A DNA stretch of 64,000 nt from Auanema rhodensis (lineage: Eukaryota; Nematoda; Chromadorea; Rhabditida; Rhabditidae), in NCBI GenBank assembly GCA_964057225.1, contig CAXKVF010000080.1:370942-434941 (forward strand), in the 5' to 3' direction. The first letter of the stretch is position 1. Every line of letters starts with the position of its first letter. Below, piece by piece: positions 9,323 through 24,106 of the stretch. The position numbers and the translations under genes were made by a program. Under the pieces are notes generated by a model. It did no database searches and was not told the DNA's origin. It worked only from the letters and a program-made list of their open reading frames with translations.

Positions 9323-12138
9323 TTAGTCTAAAAACAAATTTTTATTGATATTGGTGCATGGTAACCATGACTTTGAAATTTACGTGAACTTTAATTCATG
9401 CTAATTAAATGTACACGTGATGTGCACTTGGTATGTAACTCGCTTCACGTGAAAGATAAAGAGATGCGGTTTTCAAAATTAGATTCCCCATGTCCATATT
9501 AGTCTAAAAACAAATTTTTATTGATATTGCTTCATGGTAACCATGACTTTGAAATTTACGTGAACTTTAATTCATGCTAATTAAATGTACACGTGATGTG
9601 CACTTGGTATGTAACTCGCTTCACGTGAAAGATAAAGAGATGCGGTTTTCAAAATTAGATTCCCCATGTCCATATTAGTCTAAAAACAAATTTTTATTGA
9701 TATTGCTTCATGGTAACCATGACTTTGAAATTTACGTGAACTTTAATTTATGCTAATTAAATGTACACGTGATGTGCACTTGGTATGTAACTCGCTTCAC
9801 GTGAAAGATAAAGAAATGCGGTTTTCAAAATTAGATTCCCCATGTCCATATTAGTCTAAAAACTAATTTTTATTGATATTGGTTCATGGTAACCATGACT
9901 TTGAAATTTACGTGAACTTTAATTTATGCTAATTAAATGTACACGTGATGTGCACTTGGTATGTAACTCGCTTCACGTGAAAGATAAAGAGATGCGGTTT
10001 TCAAAATTAGATTCCCCATGTCCATATTAGTTTAAAAACAAATTTTTATTGATATTGGTGCATGGTAACCATGACTTTGAAATTTACGTGAACTTTAATT
10101 TATGCTAATTAAATGTACACGTGATGTGCACTTGGTATGTAACTCGCTTCACGTGAAAGATAAAGAGATGCGGTTTTCAAAATTAGATTCCCCATGTCCA
10201 TATTAGTCTAAAAACAAATTTTTATTGATATTGGTTCATGGTAACCATGACTTTGAAATTTACGTGAACTTTAATTCATGCTAATTAAATGTACACGTGA
10301 TGTGCACTTGGTATGTAACTCGCTTCACGTGAAAGATAAAGAGATGCGGTTTTCAAAATTAGATTCCCCATGTCCATATTAGTCTAAAAACAAATTTTTA
10401 TTGATATTGGTTCATGGTAACCATGACTTTGAAATTTACGTGAACTTTAATTTATGCTAATTAAATGTACACGTGATGTGCACTTGGTATGTAACTCGCT
10501 TCACGTGAAAGATAAAGAGATGCGGTTTTCAAAATTAGATTCCCCATGTCCATATTAGTCTAAAAACAAATTTTTATTGATATTGGTTCATGGTAACCAT
10601 GACTTTGAAATTTACGTGAACTTTAATTTATGCTAATTAAATGTACACGTGATGTGCACTTGGTATGTAACTCGCTTCACGTGAAAGATAAAGAGATGCG
10701 GTTTTCAAAATTAGATTCCCCATGTCCATATTAGTCTAAAAACAAATTTTTATTGATATTGGTGCATGGTAACCATGACTTTGAAATTTACGTGAACTTT
10801 AATTCATGCTAATTAAATGTACACGTGATGTGCACTTGGTATGTAACTCGCTTCACGTGAAAGATAAAGAGATGCGGTTTTCAAAATTAGATTCCCCATG
10901 TCCATATTAGTCTAAAAACAAATTTTTATTGATATTGCTTCATGGTAACCATGACTTTGAAATTTACGTGAACTTTAATTCATGCTAATTAAATGTACAC
11001 GTGATGTGCACTTGGTATGTAACTCGCTTCACGTGAAAGATAAAGAGATGCGGTTTTCAAAATTAGATTCCCCATGTCCATATTAGTCTAAAAACAAATT
11101 TTTATTGATATTGCTTCATGGTAACCATGACTTTGAAATTTACGTGAACTTTAATTTATGCTAATTAAATGTACACGTGATGTGCACTTGGTATGTAACT
11201 CGCTTCACGTGAAAGATAAAGAAATGCGGTTTTCAAAATTAGATTCCCCATGTCCATATTAGTCTAAAAACTAATTTTTATTGATATTGGTTCATGGTAA
11301 CCATGACTTTGAAATTTACGTGAACTTTAATTTATGCTAATTAAATGTACACGTGATGTGCACTTGGTATGTAACTCGCTTCACGTGAAAGATAAAGAGA
11401 TGCGGTTTTCAAAATTAGATTCCCCATGTCCATATTAGTTTAAAAACAAATTTTTATTGATATTGGTGCATGGTAACCATGACTTTGAAATTTACGTGAA
11501 CTTTAATTTATGCTAATTAAATGTACACGTGATGTGCACTTGGTATGTAACTCGCTTCACGTGAAAGATAAAGAGATGCGGTTTTCAAAATTAGATTCCC
11601 CATGTCCATATTAGTCTAAAAACAAATTTTTATTGATATTGGTTCATGGTAACCATGACTTTGAAATTTACGTGAACTTTAATTCATGCTAATTAAATGT
11701 ACACGTGATGTGCACTTGGTATGTAACTCGCTTCACGTGAAAGATAAAGAGATGCGGTTTTCAAAATTAGATTCCCCATGTCCATATTAGTCTAAAAACA
11801 AATTTTTATTGATATTGGTTCATGGTAACCATGACTTTGAAATTTACGTGAACTTTAATTTATGCTAATTAAATGTACACGTGATGTGCACTTGGTATGT
11901 AACTCGCTTCACGTGAAAGATAAAGAGATGCGGTTTTCAAAATTAGATTCCCCATGTCCATATTAGTCTAAAAACAAATTTTTATTGATTTTGGTTCATG
12001 GTAACCATGACTTTGAAATTTACGTGAACTTTAATTTATGCTAATTAAATGTACACGTGATGTGCACTTGGTATGTAACTCGCTTCACGTGAAAGATAAA
12101 GAGATGCGGTTTTCAAAATTAGATTCCCCATGTCCATA
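9323..12138 (+). repeat. 8-mer higher-order repeat, 1408 bp x 2
   Basis: Units are 9323-10730 and 10731-12138. The shared order is GT with aattcatg, GC with aattcatg, GC with gaaatg, GG with actaat, GT with tttaaaac, GG with aattcatg, GG, GG. All markers recur at exactly 1408 bp. The only difference I noticed is A-to-T near 11990, so the duplication is recent. Confidence 0.85.
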
Positions 12139-14954
12139 TTAGTCTAAAAACAAATTTTTATTGATATTGGTTCATGGTAACCATGACTTTGAAATTTACG
12201 TGAACTTTAATTTATGCTAATTAAATGTACACGTGATGTGCACTTGGTATGTAACTCGCTTCACGTGAAAGATAAAGAGATGCGGTTTTCAAAATTAGAT
12301 TCCCCATGTCCATATTAGTCTAAAAACAAATTTTTATTGATATTGGTTCATGGTAACCATGACTTTGAAATTTACGTGAACTTTAATTTATGCTAATTAA
12401 ATGTACACGTGATGTGCACTTGGTATGTAACTCGCTTCACGTGAAAGATAAAGAGATGCGGTTTTCAAAATTAGATTCCCCATGTCCGTATTAGTCTCAA
12501 AACAAATTTTTATTGATATTGGTGCATGGTAACCATGACTTTGAAATTTACGTGAACTTTAATTTATGCTAATTAAATGTACACGTGATGTGCACTTGGT
12601 ATGTAACTCGCTTCACGTGAAAGATAAAGAGATGCGGTTTTCAAAATTAGATTCCCCATGTCCATATTAGTCTAAAAACAAATTTTTATTGATATTGGTG
12701 CATGGTAACCATGACTTTGAAATTTACGTGAACTTTAATTTATGCTAATTAAATGTACACGTGATGTGCACTTGGTATGTAACTCGCTTCACGTGAAAGA
12801 TAAAGAGATGCGGTTTTCAAAATTAGATTCCCCATGTCCATATTAGTCTAAAAACAAATTTTTATTGATATTGGTTCATGGTAACCATGACTTTGAAATT
12901 TACGTGAACTTTAATTTATGCTAATTAAATGTACACGTGATGTGCACTTGGTATGTAACTCGCTTCACGTGAAAGATAAAGAGATGCGGTTTTCAAAATT
13001 AGATTCCCCATGTCCATATTAGTCTAAAAACAAATTTTTATTGATATTGGTTCATGGTAACCATGACTTTGAAATTTACGTGAACTTTAATTAATGCTAA
13101 TTAAATGTACACGTGATGTGCACTTGGTATGTAACTCGCTTCACGTGAAAGATAAAAAGATGCGGTTTTCAAAATTAGATTCCCCATGTCCATATTAGTT
13201 TAAAAACAAATTTTTATTGATATTGGTGCATGGTAACCATGACTTTGAAATTTACGTGAACTTTAATTTATGCTAATTAAATGTACACGTGATGTGCACT
13301 TGGTATGTAACTCGCTTCACGTGAAAGATAAAGAGATGCGGTTTTCAAAATTAGATTCCCCATGTCCATATTAGTCTAAAAACAAATTTTTATTGATATT
13401 GGTTCATGGTAACCATGACTTTGAAATTTACGTGAACTTTAATTTATGCTAATTAAATGTACACGTGATGTGCACTTGGTATGTAACTCGCTTCACGTGA
13501 AAGATAAAGAGATGCGGTTTTCAAAATTAGATTCCCCATGTCCATATTAGTCTAAAAACAAATTTTTATTGATATTGGTTCATGGTAACCATGACTTTGA
13601 AATTTACGTGAACTTTAATTTATGCTAATTAAATGTACACGTGATGTGCACTTGGTATGTAACTCGCTTCACGTGAAAGATAAAGAGATGCGGTTTTCAA
13701 AATTAGATTCCCCATGTCCATATTAGTCTAAAAACAAATTTTTATTGATATTGGTGCATGGTAACCATGACTTTGAAATTTACGTGAACTTTAATTTATG
13801 CTAATTAAATGTACACGTGATGTGCACTTGGTATGTAACTCGCTTCACGTGAAAGATAAAGAGATGCGGTTTTCAAAATTAGATTCCCCATGTCCATATT
13901 AGTCTAAAAACAAATTTTTATTGATATTGGTTCATGGTAACCATGACTTTGAAATTTACGTGAACTTTAATTTATGCTAATTAAATGTACACGTGATGTG
14001 CACTTGGTATGTAACTCGCTTCACGTGAAAGATAAAGAGATGCGGTTTTCAAAATTAGATTCCCCATGTCCATATTAGTCTAAAAACAAATTTTTATTGA
14101 TATTGGTGCATGGTAACCATGACTTTGAAATTTACGTGAACTTTAATTTATGCTAATTAAATGTACACGTGATGTGCACTTGGTATGTAACTCGCTTCAC
14201 GTGAAAGATGAAGAGATGCGGTTTTCAAAATTAGATTCCCCATGTCCATATTAGTCTAAAAACAAATTTTTATTGATATTGGTTCATGGTAACCATGACT
14301 TTGAAATTTACGTGAGCTTTAATTTATGCTAATTAAATGTACACGTGATGTGCACTTGGTATGTAACTCGCTTCACGTGAAAGATAAAGAGATGCGGTTT
14401 TCAAAATTAGATTCCCCATGTCCATATTAGTCTAAAAACAAATTTTTATTGATATTGGTGCATGGTAACCATGACTTTGAAATTTACGTGAACTTTAATT
14501 TATGCTAATTAAATGTACACGTGATGTGCACTTGGTATGTAACTCGCTTCACGTGAAAGATAAAGAGATGCGGTTTTCAAAATTAGATTCCCCATGTCCA
14601 TATTAGTCTAAAAACAAATTTTTATTGATATTGGTGCATGGTAACCATGACTTTGAAATTTACGTGAACTTTAATTTATGCTAATTAAATGTACACGTGA
14701 TGTGCACTTGGTATGTAACTCGCTTCACGTGAAAGATAAAGAGATGCGGTTTTCAAAATTAGATTCCCCATGTCCATATTAGTCTAAAAACAAATTTTTA
14801 TTGATATTGGTTCATGGTAACCATGACTTTGAAATTTACGTGAACTTTAATTTATGCTAATTAAATGTACACGTGATGTGCACTTGGTATGTAACTCGCT
14901 TCACGTGAAAGATAAAGAGATGCGGTTTTCAAAATTAGATTCCCCATGTCCATA
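12139..14954 (+). repeat. Sixteen GG/GT monomers, no stable HOR
   Basis: GG and GT types alternate irregularly and the GC type is absent. Markers occur once or twice each: ccgtattag with tctcaaaa near 12487, aattaatg and aaaaag in the monomer at 13019, tttaaaac at 13195, gatgaag at 14075 and gtgagc near 14315. Nothing but satellite is present. Confidence 0.6.
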
Positions 14955-16186
14955 TTAGTCTAAAAACAAATTTTTATTGATATTGGTTCATGGTAACCAT
15001 GACTTTGAAATTTACGTGAACTTTAATTTATGCTAATTAAATGTACACGTGATGTGCACTTGGTATGTAACTCGCTTCACGTGAAAGATAAAGAGATGTG
15101 GTTTTCAAAATTAGATTCCCCATGTCCATATTAGTCTAAAAACAAATTTTTATTGATATTGCTTCATGGTAACCATGACTTTGAAATTTACGTGAACTTT
15201 AATTTATGCTAATTAAATGTACACGTGATGTGCACTTGGTATGTAACTCGCTTCACGTGAAAGATAAAGAAATGCGGTTTTCAAAATTAGATTCCTCATG
15301 TCCATATTAGTCTAAAAACAAATTTTTATTGATATTGGTTCATGGTAACCATGACTTTGAAATTTACGTGAACTTTAATTTATGCTAATTAAATGTACAC
15401 GTGATGTGCACTTGGTATGTAACTCGCTTCACGTGAAAGATAAAGAGATGCGGTTTTCAAAATTAGATTCCCCATGTCCATATTAGTCTAAAAACAAATT
15501 TTTATTGATATTGCTTCATGGTAACCATGACTTTGAAATTTACGTGAACTTTAATTTATGCTAATTAAATGTACACGTGATGTGCACTTGGTATGTAACT
15601 CGCTTCACGTGAAAGATAAAGAGATGCGGTTTTCAAAATTAGATTCCCCATGTCCATATTAGTCTAAAAACAAATTTTTATTGATATTGCTTCATGGTAA
15701 CCATGACTTTGAAATTTACGTGAACTTTAATTTATGCTAATTAAATGTACACGTGATGTGCACTTGGTATGTAACTCGCTTCACGTGAAAGATAAAGAAA
15801 TGCGGTTTTCAAAATTAGATTCCTCATGTCCATATTAGTCTAAAAACAAATTTTTATTGATATTGGTTCATGGTAACCATGACTTTGAAATTTACGTGAA
15901 CTTTAATTTATGCTAATTAAATGTACACGTGATGTGCACTTGGTATGTAACTCGCTTCACGTGAAAGATAAAGAGATGCGGTTTTCAAAATTAGATTCCC
16001 CATGTCCATATTAGTCTAAAAACAAATTCTTATTGATATTGCTTCATGGTAACCATGACTTTGAAATTTACGTGAACTTTAATTTATGCTAATTAAATGT
16101 ACACGTGATGTGCACTTGGTATGTAACTCGCTTCACGTGAAAGATAAAGAGATGCGGTTTTCAAAATTAGATTCCCCATGTCCATA
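14955..16186 (+). repeat. 7-monomer block, copied at 22875
   Basis: The order is GG with gatgtgg, GC with gaaatg and attcctc, GG, GC, GC with gaaatg and attcctc, GG, GC with attctta. The same order recurs at 22875-24106, an offset of 7920 bp (45 monomers). The gatgtgg change is found only in these two places. Confidence 0.8.
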
Positions 16187-17418
16187 TTAGTCTAAAAACA
16201 AATTTTTATTGATATTGGTGCATGGTAACCATGACTTTGAAATTTACGTGAACTTTAATTTATGCTAATTAAATGTACACGTGATGTGCACTTGGTATGT
16301 AACTCGCTTCACGTGAAAGATGAAGAGATGCGGTTTTCAAAATTAGATTCCCCATGTCCATATTAGTCTAAAAACAAATTTTTATTGATATTGGTTCATG
16401 GTAACCATGACTTTGAAATTTACGTGAACTTTAATTTATGCTAATTAAATGTACACGTGATGTGCACTTGGTATGTAACTCGCTTCACGTGAAAGATAAA
16501 GAGATGCGGTTTTCAAAATTAGATTCCCCATGTCCATATTAGTCTAAAAACAAATTTTTATTGATATTGCTTCATGGTAACCATGACTTTGAAATTTACG
16601 TGAACTTTAATTTATGCTAATTAAATGTACACGTGATGTGCACTTGGTATGTAACTCGCTTCACGTGAAAGATAAAGAGATTCGGTTTTCAAAATTAGAT
16701 TCCCCATGTCCATATTAGTCTAAAAACAAATTTTTATTGATATTGGTGCATGGTAACCATGACTTTGAAATTTACGTGAACTTTAATTTATGCTAATTAA
16801 ATGTACACGTGATGTGCACTTGGTATGTAACTCGCTTCACGTGAAAGATGAAGAGATGCGGTTTTCAAAATTAGATTCCCCATGTCCATATTAGTCTAAA
16901 AACAAATTTTTATTGATATTGGTTCATGGTAACCATGACTTTGAAATTTACGTGAACTTTAATTTATGCTAATTAAATGTACACGTGATGTGCACTTGGT
17001 ATGTAACTCGCTTCACGTGAAAGATAAAGAGATGCGGTTTTCAAAATTAGATTCCCCATGTCCATATTAGTCTAAAAACAAATTTTTATTGATATTGGTG
17101 CATGGTAACCATGACTTTGAAATTTACGTGAACTTTAATTTATGCTAATTAAATGTACACGTGATGTGCACTTGGTATGTAACTCGCTTCACGTGAAAGA
17201 TAAAGAGATGCGGTTTTCAAAATTAGATTCCCCATGTCCATATTAGTCTAAAAACAAATTTTTATTGATATTGGTTCATGGTAACCATGACTTTGAAATT
17301 TACGTGAACTTTAATTTATGCTAATTAAATGTACACGTGATGTGCACTTGGTATGTAACTCGCTTCACGTGAAAGATAAAGAGATGCGGTTTTCAAAATT
17401 AGATTCCCCATGTCCATA
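16187..17418 (+). repeat. Seven monomers with 8-mer-like order
   Basis: The order is GT with gatgaag, GG, GC with gattcgg, GT with gatgaag, GG, GT, GG. The gattcgg, gatgaag, GG, GT, GG run matches the opening of the 8-mer HOR at 18651 (offset 2112 bp), so this may be an ancestral or truncated unit. Confidence 0.65.
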
Positions 17419-18826
17419 TTAGTCTAAAAACAAATTTTTATTGATATTGCTTCATGGTAACCATGACTTTGAAATTTACGTGAACTTTAATTTATGCTAA
17501 TTAAATGTACACGTGATGTGCACTTGGTATGTAACTCGCTTCACGTGAAAGATAAAGAAATGCGGTTTTCAAAATTAGATTCCTCATGTCCATATTAGTC
17601 TAAAAACAAATTTTTATTGATATTGGTTCATGGTAACCATGACTTTGAAATTTACGTGAACTTTAATTTATGCTAATTAAATGTACACGTGATGTGCACT
17701 TGGTATGTAACTCGCTTCACGTGAAAGATAAAGAGATGCGGTTTTCAAAATTAGATTCCCCATGTCCATATTAGTCTAAAAACAAATTCTTATTGATATT
17801 GCTTCATGGTAACCATGACTTTGAAATTTACGTGAACTTTAATTTATGCTAATTAAATGTACACGTGATGTGCACTTGGTATGTAACTCGCTTCACGTGA
17901 AAGATAAAGAGATGCGGTTTTCAAAATTAGATTCCCCATGTCCATATTAGTCTAAAAACAAATTTTTATTGATATTGCTTCATGGTAACCATGACTTTGA
18001 AATTTACGTGAACTTTAATTTATGCTAATTAAATGTACACGTGATGTGCACTTGGTATGTAACTCGCTTCACGTGAAAGATAAAGAGATGCGGTTTTCAA
18101 AATTAGATTCCCCATGTCCATATTAGTCTAAAAACAAATTTTTATTGATATTGCTTCATGGTAACCATGACTTTGAAATTTACGTGAACTTTAATTTATG
18201 CTAATTAAATGTACACGTGATGTGCACTTGGTATGTAACTCGCTTCACGTGAAAGATAAAGAAATGCGGTTTTCAAAATTAGATTCCTCATGTCCATATT
18301 AGTCTAAAAACAAATTTTTATTGATATTGGTTCATGGTAACCATGACTTTGAAATTTACGTGAACTTTAATTTATGCTTATTAAATGTACACGTGATGTG
18401 CACTTGGTATGTAACTCGCTTCACGTGAAAGATAAAGAGATGCGGTTTTCAAAATTAGATTCCCCATGTCCATATTAGTCTAAAAACAAATTCTTATTGA
18501 TATTGCTTCATGGTAACCATGACTTTGAAATTTACGTGAACTTTAATTTATGCTAATTAAATGTACACGTGATGTGCACTTGGTATGTAACTCGCTTCAC
18601 GTGAAAGATAAAGAGATGCGGTTTTCAAAATTAGATTCCCCATGTCCATATTAGTCTAAAAACAAATTTTTATTGATATTGCTTCATGGTAACCATGACT
18701 TTGAAATTTACGTGAACTTTAATTTATGCTAATTAAATGTACACGTGATGTGCACTTGGTATGTAACTCGCTTCACGTGAAAGATAAAGAGATTCGGTTT
18801 TCAAAATTAGATTCCCCATGTCCATA
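17419..18826 (+). repeat. 4-mer higher-order repeat, 704 bp x 2
   Basis: Units start at 17419 and 18123. Each is GC with gaaatg and attcctc, GG, GC with attctta, then GC. The second unit adds tgctta in its GG monomer and gattcgg in its last monomer, which is also the first monomer of the following 8-mer HOR. Confidence 0.75.
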
Positions 18827-21800
18827 TTAGTCTAAAAACAAATTTTTATTGATATTGGTGCATGGTAACCATGACTTTGAAATTTACGTGAACTTTAATT
18901 TATGCTAATTAAATGTACACGTGATGTGCACTTGGTATGTAACTCGCTTCACGTGAAAGATGAAGAGATGCGGTTTTCAAAATTAGATTCCCCATGTCCA
19001 TATTAGTCTAAAAACAAATTTTTATTGATATTGGTTCATGGTAACCATGACTTTGAAATTTACGTGAACTTTAATTTATGCTAATTAAATGTACACGTGA
19101 TGTGCACTTGGTATGTAACTCGCTTCACGTGAAAGATAAAGAGATGCGGTTTTCAAAATTAGATTCCCCATGTCCATATTAGTCTAAAAACAAATTTTTA
19201 TTGATATTGGTGCATGGTAACCATGACTTTGAAATTTACGTGAACTTTAATTTATGCTAATTAAATGTACACGTGATGTGCACTTGGTATGTAACTCGCT
19301 TCACGTGAAAGATAAAGAGATGCGGTTTTCAAAATTAGATTCCCCATGTCCATATTAGTCTAAAAACAAATTTTTATTGATATTGGTTCATGGTAACCAT
19401 GACTTTGAAATTTACGTGAACTTTAATTTATGCTAATTAAATGTACACGTGATGTGCACTTGGTATGTAACTCGCTTCACGTGAAAGATGAAGAGATGCG
19501 GTTTTCAAAATTAGATTCCCCATGTCCATATTAGTCTAAAAACAAATTTTTATTGATATTGGTTCATGGTAACCATGACTTTGAAATTTACGTGAACTTT
19601 AATTTATGCTAATTAAATGTACACGTGATGTGCACTTGGTATGTAACTCGCTTCACGTGAAAGATAAAGAGATGCGGTTTTCAAAATTAGATTCCCCATG
19701 TCCATATTAGTCTAAAAACAAATTTTTATTGATATTGGTGCATGGTAACCATGACTTTGAAATTTACGTGAACTTTAATTTATGCTAATTAAATGTACAC
19801 GTGATGTGCACTTGGTATGTAACTCGCTTCACGTGAAAGATAAAGAGATGCGGTTTTCAAAATTAGATTCCCCATGTCCATATTAGTCTAAAAACAAATT
19901 TTTATTGATATTGGTTCATGGTAACCATGACTTTGAAATTTACGTGAACTTTAATTTATGCTAATTAAATGTACACGTGATGTGCACTTGGTATGTAACT
20001 CGCTTCACGTGAAAGATAAAGAGATGCGGTTTTCAAAATTAGATTCCCCATGTCCATATTAGTCTAAAAACAAATTTTTATTGATATTGGTTCATGGTAA
20101 CCATTACTTTGAAATTTACGTGAACTTTAATTTATGCTTATTAAATGTACACGTGATGTGCACTTGGTATGTAACTCGCTTCACGTGAAAGATAAAGAGA
20201 TTCGGTTTTCAAAATTAGATTCCCCATGTCCATATTAGTCTAAAAACAAATTTTTATTGATATTGGTGCATGGTAACCATGACTTTGAAATTTACGTGAA
20301 CTTTAATTTATGCTAATTAAATGTACACGTGATGTGCACTTGGTATGTAACTCGCTTCACGTGAAAGATGAAGAGATGCGGTTTTCAAAATTAGATTCCC
20401 CATGTCCATATTAGTCTAAAAACAAATTTTTATTGATATTGGTTCATGGTAACCATGACTTTGAAATTTACGTGAACTTTAATTTATGCTAATTAAATGT
20501 ACACGTGATGTGCACTTGGTATGTAACTCGCTTCACGTGAAAGATAAAGAGATGCGGTTTTCAAAATTAGATTCCCCATGTCCATATTAGTCTAAAAACA
20601 AATTTTTATTGATATTGGTGCATGGTAACCATGACTTTGAAATTTACGTGAACTTTAATTTATGCTAATTAAATGTACACGTGATGTGCACTTGGTATGT
20701 AACTCGCTTCACGTGAAAGATAAAGAGATGCGGTTTTCAAAATTAGATTCCCCATGTCCATATTAGTCTAAAAACAAATTTTTATTGATATTGGTTCATG
20801 GTAACCATGACTTTGAAATTTACGTGAACTTTAATTTATGCTAATTAAATGTACACGTGATGTGCACTTGGTATGTAACTCGCTTCACGTGAAAGATGAA
20901 GAGATGCGGTTTTCAAAATTAGATTCCCCATGTCCATATTAGTCTAAAAACAAATTTTTATTGATATTGGTTCATGGTAACCATGACTTTGAAATTTACG
21001 TGAACTTTAATTTATGCTAATTAAATGTACACGTGATGTGCACTTGGTATGTAACTCGCTTCACGTGAAAGATAAAGAGATGCGGTTTTCAAAATTAGAT
21101 TCCCCATGTCCATATTAGTCTAAAAACAAATTTTTATTGATATTGGTGCATGGTAACCATGACTTTGAAATTTACGTGAACTTTAATTTATGCTAATTAA
21201 ATGTACACGTGATGTGCACTTGGTATGTAACTCGCTTCACGTGAAAGATAAAGAGATGCGGTTTTCAAAATTAGATTCCCCATGTCCATATTAGTCTAAA
21301 AACAAATTTTTATTGATATTGGTTCATGGTAACCATGACTTTGAAATTTACGTGAACTTTAATTTATGCTAATTAAATGTACACGTGATGTGCACTTGGT
21401 ATGTAACTCGCTTCACGTGAAAGATAAAGAGATGCGGTTTTCAAAATTAGATTCCCCATGTCCATATTAGTCTAAAAACAAATTTTTATTGATATTGGTT
21501 CATGGTAACCATTACTTTGAAATTTACGTGAACTTTAATTTATGCTTATTAAATGTACACGTGATGTGCACTTGGTATGTAACTCGCTTCACGTGAAAGA
21601 TAAAGAGATTCGGTTTTCAAAATTAGATTCCCCATGTCCATATTAGTCTAAAAACAAATTTTTATTGATATTGGTGCATGGTAACCATGACTTTGAAATT
21701 TACGTGAACTTTAATTTATGCTAATTAAATGTACACGTGATGTGCACTTGGTATGTAACTCGCTTCACGTGAAAGATGAAGAGATGCGGTTTTCAAAATT

Positions 21801-22874
21801 AGATTCCCCATGTCCATATTAGTCTAAAAACAAATTTTTATTGATATTGGTTCATGGTAACCATGACTTTGAAATTTACGTGAACTTTAATTTATGCTAA
21901 TTAAATGTACACGTGATGTGCACTTGGTATGTAACTCGCTTCACGTGAAAGATAAAGAGATGCGGTTTTCAAAATTAGATTCCCCATGTCCATATTAGTC
22001 TAAAAACAAATTTTTATTGATATTGGTGCATGGTAACCATGACTTTGAAATTTACGTGAACTTTAATTTATGCTAATTAAATGTACACGTGATGTGCACT
22101 TGGTATGTAACTCGCTTCACGTGAAAGATAAAGAGATGCGGTTTTCAAAATTAGATTCCCCATGTCCATATTAGTCTAAAAACAAATTTTTATTGATATT
22201 GGTTCATGGTAACCATGACTTTGAAATTTACGTGAACTTTAATTTATGCTAATTAAATGTACACGTGATGTGCACTTGGTATGTAACTCGCTTCACGTGA
22301 AAGATGAAGAGATGCGGTTTTCAAAATTAGATTCCCCATGTCCATATTAGTCTAAAAACAAATTTTTATTGATATTGGTTCATGGTAACCATGACTTTGA
22401 AATTTACGTGAACTTTAATTTATGCTAATTAAATGTACACGTGATGTGCACTTGGTATGTAACTCGCTTCACGTGAAAGATAAAGAGATGCGGTTTTCAA
22501 AATTAGATTCCCCATGTCCATATTAGTCAAAAAACAAATTTTTATTGATATTGGTGCATGGTAACCATGACTTTGAAATTTACGTGAACTTTAATTTATG
22601 CTAATTAAATGTACACGTGATGTGCACTTGGTATGTAACTCGCTTCACGTGAAAGATAAAGAGATGCGGTTTTCAAAATTAGATTCCCCATGTCCATATT
22701 AGTCTAAAAACAAATTTTTATTGATATTGGTTCATGGTAACCATGACTTTGAAATTTACGTGAACTTTAATTTATGCTAATTAAATGTACACGTGATGTG
22801 CACTTGGTATGTAACTCGCTTCACGTGAAAGATAAAGAGATGCGGTTTTCAAAATTAGATTCCCCATGTCCATA
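18651..22874 (+). repeat. 8-mer higher-order repeat, 1408 bp x 3
   Basis: Units start at 18651, 20059 and 21467. The order is a first monomer with gattcgg, GT with gatgaag, GG, GT, GG with gatgaag, GG, GT, GG. Copies 2 and 3 share ccattac and tgctta in the first monomer; copy 1 has the GC type there without them. Copy 3 has one private change (gtcaaaaaac near 22529). This is the cleanest three-copy HOR in the window. Confidence 0.88.
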
Positions 22875-24106
22875 TTAGTCTAAAAACAAATTTTTATTGA
22901 TATTGGTTCATGGTAACCATGACTTTGAAATTTACGTGAACTTTAATTTATGCTAATTAAATGTACACGTGATGTGCACTTGGTATGTAACTCGCTTCAC
23001 GTGAAAGATAAAGAGATGTGGTTTTCAAAATTAGATTCCCCATGTCCATATTAGTCTAAAAACAAATTTTTATTGATATTGCTTCATGGTAACCATGACT
23101 TTGAAATTTACGTGAACTTTAATTTATGCTAATTAAATGTACACGTGATGTGCACTTGGTATGTAACTCGCTTCACGTGAAAGATAAAGAAATGCGGTTT
23201 TCAAAATTAGATTCCTCATGTCCATATTAGTCTAAAAACAAATTTTTATTGATATTGGTTCATGGTAACCATGACTTTGAAATTTACGTGAACTTTAATT
23301 TATGCTAATTAAATGTACACGTGATGTGCACTTGGTATGTAACTCGCTTCACGTGAAAGATAAAGAGATGCGGTTTTCAAAATTAGATTCCCCATGTCCA
23401 TATTAGTCTAAAAACAAATTTTTATTGATATTGCTTCATGGTAACCATGACTTTGAAATTTACGTGAACTTTAATTTATGCTAATTAAATGTACACGTGA
23501 TGTGCACTTGGTATGTAACTCGCTTCACGTGAAAGATAAAGAGATGCGGTTTTCAAAATTAGATTCCCCATGTCCATATTAGTCTAAAAACAAATTTTTA
23601 TTGATATTGCTTCATGGTAACCATGACTTTGAAATTTACGTGAACTTTAATTTATGCTAATTAAATGTACACGTGATGTGCACTTGGTATGTAACTCGCT
23701 TCACGTGAAAGATAAAGAAATGCGGTTTTCAAAATTAGATTCCTCATGTCCATATTAGTCTAAAAACAAATTTTTATTGATATTGGTTCATGGTAACCAT
23801 GACTTTGAAATTTACGTGAACTTTAATTTATGCTTATTAAATGTACACGTGATGTGCACTTGGTATGTAACTCGCTTCACGTGAAAGATAAAGAGATGCG
23901 GTTTTCAAAATTAGATTCCCCATGTCCATATTAGTCTAAAAACAAATTCTTATTGATATTGCTTCATGGTAACCATGACTTTGAAATTTACGTGAACTTT
24001 AATTTATGCTAATTAAATGTACACGTGATGTGCACTTGGTATGTAACTCGCTTCACGTGAAAGATAAAGAGATGCGGTTTTCAAAATTAGATTCCCCATG
24101 TCCATA
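22875..24106 (+). repeat. 7-monomer block, second copy
   Basis: It matches 14955-16186 by subtype, except that its sixth monomer also carries tgctta, which links it to 18299. It directly follows the triple 8-mer HOR. From 23755 onward it matches 18299 and following at an offset of 5456 bp, so it looks like a junction of two source blocks. Confidence 0.75.
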
